DNA from: Terriglobia bacterium
Lineage (GTDB): Bacteria; Acidobacteriota; Terriglobia; Bryobacterales; Bryobacteraceae
Length of the DNA: 64,000 bases
Assembly: GCA_020073365.1 (NCBI GenBank)
Contig: JAIQFL010000002.1
Coordinates: forward strand, 1-64,000
Direction: 5' to 3'
The translations under genes were made by a program, and so were the position numbers. This document shows, one piece after another, positions 27,560 to 35,207 of this stretch (position 1 is its first letter; each line of letters opens with the position of its first letter). Below the pieces are notes generated by a model that made no database searches, was not told the origin of the DNA, and worked only from the letters and a program-made list of their open reading frames with translations.

Positions 27560-28587
27560 AGACCGCCACGCTCGCTGTGTTGCTCCCGCTTATGACATTT
27601 GCCGCGAATTACTCGGCCCGCAGGACCGTGGTGGACGGTATCGAGGTGGTGGAGCTCGCCGATGCCGCGCACCACCTCGAGGTGTCGATCGCGCCCTCCA
27701 TCGGCAACATGGCCTATGAAATCAAGGCCGGCGGAAAGAACATCCTGTGGTTTCCGTACCACTCGCCCGCCGATTTGAAGGCGCGTCCGGTGTTTTGTTG
27801 CGTGCCTTTTCTGGCGCCGTGGGCCAACCGCCTGGACGACGATTCGTATTGGGCCAACGGCAAGAAGTACCTGCTGAACCCCGATCTCGGAAATGTTCGC
27901 CGCGACAACCATCAGAAGCCCATCCACGGGTTGCTGAGTTTCTCACCCGCGTGGACCCTGGTTTCGGCCGACGCCGACGCTCGGTCGGCCTATGCCACCA
28001 GCCGCATCGAGTTCTGGAAGCATCCGGAGATGATGGCGCAGTTCCCCTTCGCCCACACCATTACCATGACCTACCGGTTGCAGAACGGCGAGGTGGAAGT
28101 GGAGACCACCGTCGACAACCACTCCACCGACCCCCTTCCGGTTGCCTTGGGCTACCACCCGTATTTCCAGTTGAACGATGCGCCGCGAGATCAATGGAAA
28201 GTGCATCTGGCCGCCCGCGATCACCTGGTGTTGAGCAACCTGCTGATCCCCACGGGCGAGCGCCAGCCGGTGGAGTTCGCGGATCCGCATCCGCTCCATG
28301 CCTCCCAACTCGATGATGTGTTCGGCAATCTGGTGCGGAGCGCCGACGGGCGCGCGCAGTTCTGGGTGGAGGGAAACAAGCAGCGGATCACGGTGACGTA
28401 CGGCCCAAAGTACACGGTGGCCGTGGTGTATGCGCCCGCGGTGCGCGAGTTTATCTGCTTCGAGCCGATGGCCGCGATCACTAACGCCTTCAACCTGGCT
28501 CATTCCGGCGTGTATAGGGAGTTGCAGAGTATCCCGGCCGGCGGCCAGTGGAAGGAGAGTTTTTGGATCGCACCCTCGGGTTTCTGA
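27556..28587 (+). CDS. Aldose 1-epimerase family protein (exported)
   Basis: This 343-residue protein has a signal peptide (MKTATLAVLLPLMTFAANYS) followed by a galactose mutarotase-like beta-supersandwich: FLAPWANRLDDDSYWANGKK near residue 90, HGLLSFSPAWTLVSADAD near 122, and LGYHPYFQLND near 200 with the catalytic His. Aldose epimerases interconvert sugar anomers. Export to the periplasm is unusual for a cytosolic sugar pathway and suggests a role in polysaccharide or oligosaccharide use. The ATG at 27556 overlaps the upstream stop; the frame is open further upstream without similarity. Confidence 0.85.
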   Translation: MKTATLAVLLPLMTFAANYSARRTVVDGIEVVELADAAHHLEVSIAPSIGNMAYEIKAGGKNILWFPYHSPADLKARPVFCCVPFLAPWANRLDDDSYWANGKKYLLNPDLGNVRRDNHQKPIHGLLSFSPAWTLVSADADARSAYATSRIEFWKHPEMMAQFPFAHTITMTYRLQNGEVEVETTVDNHSTDPLPVALGYHPYFQLNDAPRDQWKVHLAARDHLVLSNLLIPTGERQPVEFADPHPLHASQLDDVFGNLVRSADGRAQFWVEGNKQRITVTYGPKYTVAVVYAPAVREFICFEPMAAITNAFNLAHSGVYRELQSIPAGGQWKESFWIAPSGF

Positions 28588-28595
28588 GAAATTCC

Positions 28596-28796
28596 TTACC
28601 CGCTCTTAAGCTCGTCGGACTTCTCGGAATCGGCTTTGCGCTTTCGTCGGCCTCGCGGCGGCTGGATCTCCTCCAGCCACTCCGGCTCGCTGCCCCGGCG
28701 CTTGCCTGCTTCTTCCAGGCGCTCCAGGCTCGAGATAGCAGCGTTGAGATTTTCGAGTTCCTCACGAAGCTCTTGTAAGATTTTTGCGAGATCCAT
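28596..28796 (-). CDS. Small coiled-coil protein, unknown function
   Basis: This 66-residue protein begins MDLAKILQELREELENLNAA, with a helical repeat of Leu and charged residues followed by a basic tail (PRGRRKRKADSEKSDELKSG). This pattern (about 60-70 residues, a helical N-terminus and an Arg/Lys-rich tail) recurs in acidobacterial genomes. An AGGAG site lies about 12 nt before the ATG. The gene is convergent with the epimerase gene. Its function is unknown. Confidence 0.6.
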   Translation of the reverse strand: MDLAKILQELREELENLNAAISSLERLEEAGKRRGSEPEWLEEIQPPRGRRKRKADSEKSDELKSG

Positions 28797-28933
28797 TGGC
28801 CTGCCGCTCCTGAGAGTAGTACGTTCTGATCCAAAAACAAATCAGAGAATTCTTAGGATGATCTACGAAGAAAAAGAGTAGGGCTCGCCAGGAAATGGCG
28901 GGCCCTTCAAAGAGCGAAGGAATGTACCCATTC

Positions 28934-29404
28934 TCAAACTGTCGGGTGGAGCAATACGTCGTCTCCAATTCCCGACGTGTCGGAGGAAGTCTGCAAAGAG
29001 TCGAGCGATTCCAGCACGCGCTCCAGGAGGCTGTCCGTCTGCGAAACGGTCGTCTTCAGCACCTCTATGGAATGTGCCTGCACCGTGAGCCGGTCATCCA
29101 GCGAGGCCATGGTCTTCGATAGCAGTTGTTCCATAGCTGCCACGATCTGCGCGGTGGACGGCACTTCCGCCAACTTACCCGCTTGCTCCTCGATCCGCGC
29201 CTCAATCTTGGTAAAACGGCTGGCATTCGCCGATTCCTGCGCCGCCAGACGGTTTTCCAGGCTCGCGATCGAATTCTTCAGATCCTCGGTGGCCGCCCTG
29301 TCCACCGCGCCGCCCTTTGCCCGCCGGGAAAGGGTTAAAGCACCTGCGGCGACTCCCGCCAGGAAGATCACAACCCGCGGAACGAGACTAATACCTTTTT
29401 CCAT
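28934..29404 (-). CDS. Membrane-anchored coiled-coil protein
   Basis: This 156-residue protein has one N-terminal membrane helix (about residues 7-25, VPRVVIFLAGVAAGALTLS), then a long charged helix rich in A/L/E/Q heptads (DLKNSIASLENRLAAQ, SRFTKIEARIEEQAGKLAEV, then ERVLESLDSLQTSSD). The helix projects into the cytoplasm or periplasm and probably oligomerises. The ATG at 29404 is preferred because the upstream codons add only a hydrophilic extension. It is divergent from the repeat array and kinase gene. No function is assigned. Confidence 0.65.
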   Translation of the reverse strand: MEKGISLVPRVVIFLAGVAAGALTLSRRAKGGAVDRAATEDLKNSIASLENRLAAQESANASRFTKIEARIEEQAGKLAEVPSTAQIVAAMEQLLSKTMASLDDRLTVQAHSIEVLKTTVSQTDSLLERVLESLDSLQTSSDTSGIGDDVLLHPTV

Positions 29405-29444
29405 CGGTGATTCACTTATAATACGTTCCGAAAACCTATGCAAG

Positions 29445-29640
29445 TCCTAGGCTTAGTAACCCTGGTACTAGGTACGTACCCGTTGCCGATAACTCTAATT
29501 GACCGGCCTTCCTCTGGTACTCCTAGGATTAGTAACATTGGTACTGAGTACGTACCAGTGGCCGATAACTTTAGATAACTGGAATCCCCTTGGTACTAGA
29601 GTACGTACGGCGTTGCCGATAACCTTAGATAACTGGCATT
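29445..29640 (+). repeat. GTACGTAC repeat array before the kinase gene
   Basis: Three degenerate units each contain GGTACT, then a GTACGTAC palindrome (29472-29479, 29548-29555, 29601-29608), then GTTGCCGATAAC or a one-base variant. Units one and two are 76 bp apart and also share CCTAGG and TTAGTAAC; unit three is 52 bp further and lacks that part, but shares AGATAACTGG with unit two. There is no coding potential. It ends about 20 bp before the -10 box of the kinase gene, so it is a candidate multi-site regulatory region. Confidence 0.75.
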
Positions 29641-29653
29641 CTGTCTAAGGAAA

Positions 29654-29680
29654 ACGTCCGGTACAATAGGAGACGTCCGG
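29654..29680 (+). promoter_or_regulatory. Promoter of histidine kinase gene, TACAAT -10 between ACGTCCGG repeats
   Basis: A -10 box TACAAT (29662-29667) lies between two direct ACGTCCGG repeats (29654-29661 and 29673-29680, 19-bp step). The TTG start follows at 29681. The expected transcription start (about 29674) would leave a leader of about 7 nt. The AGGAG at 29668-29672 then lies upstream of that start, so it may not act as a ribosome site. Confidence 0.5.
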
Positions 29681-30745
29681 TTGAACCAAGGTTGGGAATA
29701 CGGGTCTATCCGAAAGGCGCCTGCCGAGTCGCCTTTTTTCGTGGAGTGCAACCGGAGCGGCCAGGTGCTCTGGATGAGCGACGACGCTCGCTCGATGCTC
29801 GGCGCGGTGGTTAATCCGGGGATTTCGATTCCCGTTGGAACTCCCAGCGGAACGGCCGGCCCGTCGAGGCGGCCATCCGCGGGGTATTTTTTCCCCCTCC
29901 TGGAGCGGGGTGATAGGGTGTTGATCGGCGTGCAGCTTACCGAACCGGGTGAGGATGTGGCTGACCGGGAGGCTACCGGGCTGCTGGTCATTCAAGGCAA
30001 CCTGCTGCGGCATTGCTTTCAACTGCAACATATGGAGCGAAACCTCTCCGCGCGTGCCGGCCTGAAGCGGCGCGGTGGCGGGCGCCAGTCTCTCTTCCAG
30101 GTCGAACGCGAGCGGCAGCGTCTTGGCCGGGAATTGCATACCGGCGTGGGCCAAATGCTGGCCGCTATCCAGCTTCAGGTCGAGATCATCGGCGCCCAGT
30201 TCGGCGATCCGCCCGCCCCGGTGAAACAGGCGCTCGGGCGCATCTCCACCCTGGCGATTGAAGCTCTCGAGCAGGTGCGATCCGTATCCAAGAGGCTGCA
30301 CCCGCCGGAATGGCAGCGCCTCACGCTGGATGCCGCGCTGGAGCAATTGTGGGAAATCAGCGGCATTCCGCTACGGTTTCAAGCCTCCCTAAGGATCGAT
30401 CCGCTGCCTCACGAGCCCGCTCTGGAAGTGAAGGTCTTGATGTACCGCGCGGCGCAAGAGGCCATTTCGAATATGGCGCGGCATTCTCGCGCCACCCGCA
30501 TCGATATGACCCTCCGGTTGACTGGGGAACGCCTGGTTCTGACGATTCAGGACAATGGGGTGGGGTTCCAGGTGTCGGCCCCCGCCAGCCTGGCTTCCGG
30601 CATTGGGCTGCGCTCGATTCGCGAGCAGGCCGCCTCTCTGGGTGGAAAACTCACCGTCGAAAGCAGCCGGCTTGGCACCAAACTGGAAGTCTCCGCGCCC
30701 TTTTTCCGGGATGACTTCGTGAATCCCCCGTTTCAGAAGGAATAG
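29681..30745 (+). CDS. Sensor histidine kinase, NarL-type (HisKA_3/HATPase)
   Basis: This 354-residue kinase has an N-terminal input region of PAS-like character (SPFFVECNRSGQVLWMSDDA, residues 17-36). The dimerisation helix follows with the phospho-acceptor His153 (RQRLGRELHTGVGQML; the family norm is HD, here HT), and then an HATPase domain with N-box EAISNMARHS, DNGVGF and GIGLRSI. There are no membrane helices, so it senses a cytoplasmic cue. The start is TTG. The response-regulator gene begins 2 nt after its stop, and together they form a two-component system. The input signal is unknown. Confidence 0.88.
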   Translation: MNQGWEYGSIRKAPAESPFFVECNRSGQVLWMSDDARSMLGAVVNPGISIPVGTPSGTAGPSRRPSAGYFFPLLERGDRVLIGVQLTEPGEDVADREATGLLVIQGNLLRHCFQLQHMERNLSARAGLKRRGGGRQSLFQVERERQRLGRELHTGVGQMLAAIQLQVEIIGAQFGDPPAPVKQALGRISTLAIEALEQVRSVSKRLHPPEWQRLTLDAALEQLWEISGIPLRFQASLRIDPLPHEPALEVKVLMYRAAQEAISNMARHSRATRIDMTLRLTGERLVLTIQDNGVGFQVSAPASLASGIGLRSIREQAASLGGKLTVESSRLGTKLEVSAPFFRDDFVNPPFQKE

Positions 30746-30746
30746 C

Positions 30747-31400
30747 ATGCAGGAACCACAACCGATCACAGTCGTTCTGGCGGATGATCATGCCATTGTC
30801 CGGGAGGGCATCGCCGCCCTATGCGCCAGCCATGGTCTGCGCATTTTGGGGCAGTGTGCGGATGGCGCGACGGCGCTGGAAATGGTCACGTCGCTGAAAC
30901 CGGACTTCGCCATTCTGGACCTGCAAATGCCCGGTATGACGGGCGTCGAAGCGATCCGCAGACTGCGTCTGGCCGGTTCCACAGCGAAGCTCATGATCCT
31001 TTCCATCAGTCGCGAAGAGTCCACCGTCATGGAGGCGTTGCGCGCCGGAGCGGATGCCTACCTGCTGAAAGACGGGCCCTCCCGCCACCTGATGGACGCC
31101 ATCAGCTTCGTGCGCGACGGCGGAATCTACATCTCGCCCCTGCTGCGCGGCGCCGGGCTGTTCACCAAGTCCGGCAAGAGTCAGGTGGAGGATCCGGTAG
31201 CTTCCCTCAGCCCCCGTGAGATGGAGGTTTTCTCTTATCTGGTGAATGGCCTACGGGCGAAAGACATAGCCGATCTTCTGGAGATCAGCCCCAAAACCGT
31301 GGACACCTACCGCGCCAGCCTGATGCGCAAGCTGAATGTCCACGATCTGGTCGCGCTGGTGAAGTTTGCCATTGAGAGAAACCTTACGAGCACTTCCTGA
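30747..31400 (+). CDS. Response regulator, NarL/LuxR type
   Basis: This 217-residue protein has a standard receiver with acidic pocket (LADDHA), phospho-acceptor Asp58 (FAILDLQMPG) and the conserved Lys in AYLLKDG. A LuxR helix-turn-helix follows (LSPREMEVFSYLVNGLRAKD, then KTVDTYRASLMRKLN). It partners with the kinase 2 nt upstream. The target is unknown; the GTACGTAC array ahead of the kinase gene is a candidate autoregulatory site. Confidence 0.93.
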   Translation: MQEPQPITVVLADDHAIVREGIAALCASHGLRILGQCADGATALEMVTSLKPDFAILDLQMPGMTGVEAIRRLRLAGSTAKLMILSISREESTVMEALRAGADAYLLKDGPSRHLMDAISFVRDGGIYISPLLRGAGLFTKSGKSQVEDPVASLSPREMEVFSYLVNGLRAKDIADLLEISPKTVDTYRASLMRKLNVHDLVALVKFAIERNLTSTS

Positions 31401-31467
31401 AAGGAACGGATTAGGCCGGACCTTTGCGGAACGCCCTGCCTCGGGTCTGCCACAATATCAGTGTCCT

Positions 31468-32658
31468 ATGACGGAACGCCTTTACTACACCGATTCGTAC
31501 CTCCGCGATTTCAGCGCGCGCGTCATCGATCGCTCCGGGGACGGCCGCACGGTTTACCTCGATCAGACGGCTTTCTACCCAACCTCGGGCGGACAGCCGA
31601 ACGACATCGGCTCCATCGCCGGAGTGGCCGTGCTGAACGTAATCGACGAGGAGGAGCGGATCGCGCACCAGCTCGCGGCTCCCCTCGATGGCGGGCCGGC
31701 CGCTCCGCTCCCTCTTAGCGGGCCGGTCGCTTGCGCCATCGATTGGAGCCGTCGCTTCGATCACATGCAACAGCATACCGGCCAGCACCTGCTCTCCGCC
31801 GTCTTCCAGGAGTTGTTTGCGCTCAAGACCGTCAGCTTCCATCTGGGCGCCGAAAGCTCCACCATCGACCTGGAAGGCGGTCCCGTGGAACCCGGCGCCG
31901 CTCCGCAAGCGGAACGCCGCGCCAACGAAATCGTCTTCGAGAATCGGCCCGTCCTGGTGCACTTCCAGCATGCCGCGGAGGTGCGGGATCTGCGCAAACC
32001 GTCGGAGCGCGAGGGCACGCTGCGCATCGTCTCGATCCAGAGCTTGGATCGCAGCGCGTGCGGCGGAACCCACGTGCGCTCTACCGGGGAGATCGGGCCG
32101 GTGCTGGTCCGCAAGCTGGACAAAGTGCGGCAAACCACGCGCGTGGAGTTCCTGTGCGGCGGGCGCGCCATTCGCCGCGCGCGCGCCGACTACGAGGCCC
32201 TCAACAAGACCGCGCAACTGTTCTCCTCGCAGCTCGACGAAGTGCCCGCGGTGGTGGCCGTACAGTTGGAAGCTGCGCGCGCCAATGAGAAGGTCCGGCG
32301 CAAGTTGGAGCTCGATCTGGCCGCTTACCAGGGCAGGGAACTCTACCAGGCCACGGCGCCTGGGCCCGATGGCATGCGGCGCATCTCTCGCCGGGCGGAG
32401 CGCGGCAGCCTGGAGGAGTTACGCGCCATCGCCCAGAGTTTCACGGCGCAACCCAAGGCCATTTTCACGGCCGCGTTGGCCGACCCTCCCTCGGTTCTGC
32501 TGGCTGCTTCGGCGGACGCGGGAATCGACGCCGGAAAGCTGCTGAAGGCGGCACTGAGCGACGCCGGCGGGCGTGGTGGCGGAAATGCGCGCATCGCCCA
32601 GGGAAGCGTCGCGGAAGCGGCCTTGCTCGAGGGAGTACTGCGGAGATTACAGGGATAG
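31468..32658 (+). CDS. Alanyl-tRNA editing protein with DHHA1 domain (AlaX-like)
   Basis: This 396-residue protein has the second-additional (SAD) editing domain of AlaRS, with its zinc site HMQQHTGQH (His99, His103) and CGGTH (Cys198, His202). A longer C-terminal part resembles the AlaRS DHHA1 domain and ends with GGRGGGNARIAQGS. It hydrolyses mischarged Ser- or Gly-tRNA(Ala). The catalytic aminoacylation domain is absent, so it is a free-standing editing factor (AlaX type II). The ATG at 31468 follows the response-regulator gene; the upstream open frame overlaps that gene and is not used. Confidence 0.85.
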   Translation: MTERLYYTDSYLRDFSARVIDRSGDGRTVYLDQTAFYPTSGGQPNDIGSIAGVAVLNVIDEEERIAHQLAAPLDGGPAAPLPLSGPVACAIDWSRRFDHMQQHTGQHLLSAVFQELFALKTVSFHLGAESSTIDLEGGPVEPGAAPQAERRANEIVFENRPVLVHFQHAAEVRDLRKPSEREGTLRIVSIQSLDRSACGGTHVRSTGEIGPVLVRKLDKVRQTTRVEFLCGGRAIRRARADYEALNKTAQLFSSQLDEVPAVVAVQLEAARANEKVRRKLELDLAAYQGRELYQATAPGPDGMRRISRRAERGSLEELRAIAQSFTAQPKAIFTAALADPPSVLLAASADAGIDAGKLLKAALSDAGGRGGGNARIAQGSVAEAALLEGVLRRLQG

Positions 32659-32697
32659 TGTGGGCTGCGGGTTCCTCCCAAGCAAGCGCCCGTCCAC

Positions 32698-33276
32698 CTA
32701 GCTCTGTTTCTTGGGTGCGCCGCCCTTGGTGGCAGTGGTCTTCTTAGCCGGGGCGCCCTCCTTCAGCAACGCCTCAATCTGGTTGCGGAGGTTCTGCTCC
32801 TGCTGATCGTTGAAGAACTTTTCGTCGTCGCCCTCGAACTGGGCGCGGATGTTGCCTTGCCTGTCGACAAATGCCAGGAGGGGCATATGCGGTATCAGCA
32901 TGAGCGGATGCTGCATCCACTCCACCGCGGTCATGGGATCGTTCGAGCCTACCGGGAACGTCGTATTGAACTGTTGGATGAATCCCGCCAGGTGCATCGG
33001 AGCCCCCTCCTCGATCGCCGAGGCCAGCACCTGGAGCCCCCGCGGGCCGAAATCTTTTTGAGCTTTCGTCAGAAAGCCGATGGTCATCTGGCAATGCGGA
33101 CAGGTGGTCAGGATGAAACAGACGGCCACCACTTTGCCCTTGTACTGGCTCAACAGAACCTGCTTGCCATCCTGAAGATTGATGGCCAGCTCCGGCGACT
33201 TGCGAGGCAGATTCGCCGCCGCCGCAACCAGAGGGAGAATGGCCAGAGCCGGAAGAATCAGTCTGTGCTTCACCAT
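32698..33276 (-). CDS. Exported thioredoxin-like protein (AhpC/TlpA type)
   Basis: This 192-residue protein has a signal peptide (to about VAAAANLPRK), a thioredoxin fold with the redox pair Cys59-Cys62 (CFILTTCPHCQM) and the cis-Pro region IPHMPLLAFVDRQG near 128. The tail is Lys/Ala-rich. It likely reduces or forms disulfides in the periplasm. It is 6 nt downstream of the HEXXH protein gene. The -10 box TACACT lies 8 nt before the ATG, suggesting its own leaderless start inside the operon gap. Confidence 0.87.
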   Translation of the reverse strand: MVKHRLILPALAILPLVAAAANLPRKSPELAINLQDGKQVLLSQYKGKVVAVCFILTTCPHCQMTIGFLTKAQKDFGPRGLQVLASAIEEGAPMHLAGFIQQFNTTFPVGSNDPMTAVEWMQHPLMLIPHMPLLAFVDRQGNIRAQFEGDDEKFFNDQQEQNLRNQIEALLKEGAPAKKTTATKGGAPKKQS

Positions 33277-33282
33277 AAGTAA

Positions 33283-34521
33283 TCAGTGTATCTCAGGGGG
33301 CAGCCCTTCCACGCTGGTGACGGTTCGGCCGTTGCGGTGCAGCACGAAACGGCCGTCGTCACCCGTGCCGGTGACGGAGTCGGCGGTCTCGGAAGCCACC
33401 GAAAGGTTCTTCCACTTCTTCCCGAGCACCTCTCGATACGCCGTGAAATACTGGCGCGCCGCGTCTTCGCTGTCCCACTCCACGGCATAGAGCAACACCA
33501 CGCACCGGGCTTTCTTGTTCTCGCGCAGTTCGAACGCGGAGCCGCGCCAGTGCGGCGCGATCTCGGCAGCACGTTGTTTGCCCGCGTACTGTTCCAGCAG
33601 GACACCATGTTCCAACTCGCCCAGTGTGCCCCCCACCAGGCTTTTGTAGCCGCGCGCCAGGTGCGCATCGGGAAGATCCGGGTCGGTGGGTTTCAGGTTC
33701 GAGAAGTATCTCTCCGGATGGATGATCTGCTGCGTGGAAAGGGGCGGGCGGCGGAAAACTTCGGCGAACCCGAACTGCCCGTCGCGCTGGAAGACGGCGT
33801 TCTGAAACAGCATTCCCTTGGTATAGGGGAACACCAGCGTGAGCCGCAGGTAGAGGGGGGCGCTTTCAAAAACGGGATACTGACCGCCGCCCGATTCGCT
33901 CAGGTTGCTCATCACGGCAACCAGTCCGGGTGAGTCTTTGAGGGTCTGGCCGTTTTTGCGCGCGAGGTACTCGGACATCATCCAGGTGGCCTGGCCTTCC
34001 ATCACGGCCAGACGCGCGGTGGCGCCGTCGTCGCTCTTGCGCCCGTTGCGAATAAATCGGGCCAGGTTGAAACTCTGGTCGGCGAGGGCGTGCGAGAGTT
34101 CGTGCGCCAGCACCGGCTCCTGAGTGTCGGCGGGCGTCGATTCGGTGATGAACAGTTTCTTCTTATCGTAGTCATAGAACGCGGCGGCCTGTTCGGTCAG
34201 CAGATCCACGGTATTCCTGGCGAGGTCGAAGTCCTGCGGGACCAGCCCGAATTTCTTGAGGGTCAGTTCTTCGGCGCGGATCTCCTCGGGCTTGACGACT
34301 TCCTTCACGCGCTTGTTGAGGAACTCGTTGATCTTTTCCTTGGTGATGAAACCGCACGGCACCGTGTGGTGTAGGGGCATTCCGGAGATCTTGGTGAGGT
34401 CCTGGGCGATCCGGTTGGCCTCCCCGCAGAGATCCTTCGCGCGAGGATCGGTTTGGCCGCCGGCTGGCGCGGCACAGGCCAGCAATCCCAAAAGAAGCGC
34501 CCACCGGCGTAACGGCCCCAT
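33283..34521 (-). CDS. Exported HEXXH protein, putative metalloprotease
   Basis: This 412-residue protein has a signal peptide (MGPLRRWALLLGLLACAAPA) and a single HEXXH at residues 140-144 (VLAHELSHALADQ). EGQATWMM further on could supply a third zinc ligand, as in M48/M56-like or DUF2268-like families. The remaining C-terminal region has no clear domain. Its stop is 6 nt from the redoxin start. I do not recognise a characterised family, and peptidase activity is inferred only from the motif. Confidence 0.68.
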   Translation of the reverse strand: MGPLRRWALLLGLLACAAPAGGQTDPRAKDLCGEANRIAQDLTKISGMPLHHTVPCGFITKEKINEFLNKRVKEVVKPEEIRAEELTLKKFGLVPQDFDLARNTVDLLTEQAAAFYDYDKKKLFITESTPADTQEPVLAHELSHALADQSFNLARFIRNGRKSDDGATARLAVMEGQATWMMSEYLARKNGQTLKDSPGLVAVMSNLSESGGGQYPVFESAPLYLRLTLVFPYTKGMLFQNAVFQRDGQFGFAEVFRRPPLSTQQIIHPERYFSNLKPTDPDLPDAHLARGYKSLVGGTLGELEHGVLLEQYAGKQRAAEIAPHWRGSAFELRENKKARCVVLLYAVEWDSEDAARQYFTAYREVLGKKWKNLSVASETADSVTGTGDDGRFVLHRNGRTVTSVEGLPPEIH

Positions 34522-34654
34522 ATTATGATTTTCGCTCTCCGCGTTGTGACAGTCTCAGCTTACGCTATTTTTCGGCTGCGACCATTTGCCGCACCTCGGA
34601 TCGGGCGTGCGGCAGTGATTGTAAGTGAAAGAACCTGTGAAGAAATCAAGATCG

Positions 34655-34701
34655 GCAGGCGGCACCGCCTGCATTTTTTGGGTGGGGCAGGCGGTGCCGC
34701 C
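34655..34701. repeat. Pair of REP-like palindromes; the first resembles a terminator
   Basis: The first hairpin (34655-34672) is GCAGGCGG-CA-CCGCCTGC followed by ATTTTTT, so on the plus strand it could act as a rho-independent terminator. The second copy (34687-34701, GCAGGCGGTGCCGCC) is its inverted partner. They share the core with 13444-13465 and 55461-55537. No gene is supported in 34522-34859. Confidence 0.6.
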
Positions 34702-34859
34702 TACCTCGCCCGCTTGCGGGCGATTCTTTCTCGTCCCCTGACCTAAGGGAGCGTTGCCGCACCTCGGAGCCTCTGCATTTTGCCCACATCCCGGCATCTG
34801 CCCGAGGATCGCCGGCGGCCCGCCTGACGCCCGAGCCCTCCTTCCAGAATAATGCGCGG

Positions 34860-34865
34860 TACAAT
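34860..34865 (+). promoter_or_regulatory. Putative -10 box of the 43-residue gene
   Basis: TACAAT within CGGTACAATAGGGG resembles the -10 before the kinase gene (CGGTACAATAGG). Transcription would start near 34872, with the AGGAG ribosome site at 34890-34894 and the TTG start at 34902. Confidence 0.45.
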
Positions 34866-34901
34866 AGGGGATCAAATCAACCGATTGACAGGAGAATTCT
34901 T

Positions 34902-35033
34902 TTGGCGGACGACAAAGTCTATAAGGCCGAGTATCTGGGGAGCGGCACCTTCGTGATCAGCAAGCCCAAGCGGAAAAAGATCAAGACGCGGCAATCGCAA
35001 CTGAAGAACCCGCAACGTGGATCGCGCAAGTAG
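34902..35033 (+). CDS. Small basic protein of 43 residues, unknown function
   Basis: A TTG start is preceded by AGGAG with 7-nt spacing and by a -10 box TACAAT at 34860. The product starts MADDKVYKAEYLGSGTFVIS and then has KPKRKKIKTRQSQLKN, a beta-hairpin-like start and a very basic tail. It may bind nucleic acid or the ribosome. The ribosome site, promoter and coherent codon use support a real gene, but no function is assignable. Confidence 0.6.
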   Translation: MADDKVYKAEYLGSGTFVISKPKRKKIKTRQSQLKNPQRGSRK

Positions 35034-35041
35034 GGGCGCCG

Positions 35042-35164
35042 TTACTCGCGGTTGCGGCGCTCCGCGTTCATGATGCGGAATAATCCTTCGAGCGCCGCTT
35101 TCTGAATTACGAAAGCTCCCACGAAACTTCCAATCAGCGCTGATGCGATCAAGAAGGCTCCCAT
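35042..35164 (-). CDS. Small membrane protein of 40 residues, unknown function
   Basis: An ORF from ATG 35164 gives MGAFLIASALIGSFVGAFVI followed by QKAALEGLFRIMNAERRNRE. It has one membrane helix (residues 3-20) and a charged tail. A GGAAAGGG site lies about 9 nt upstream. It is convergent with the 43-residue gene and divergent from the dehydratase gene. Such single-helix proteins are easily missed, and function cannot be given. Confidence 0.45.
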   Translation of the reverse strand: MGAFLIASALIGSFVGAFVIQKAALEGLFRIMNAERRNRE

Positions 35165-35207
35165 CGTCGAACCCTTTCCTGCTCCTGCCTACTGCAATCC
35201 ATCTGCC

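Noticed and set aside
29445-29640. CRISPR array
   Set aside because: Units are degenerate, unequally spaced and share sequence in what would be the spacers; no cas gene is near.
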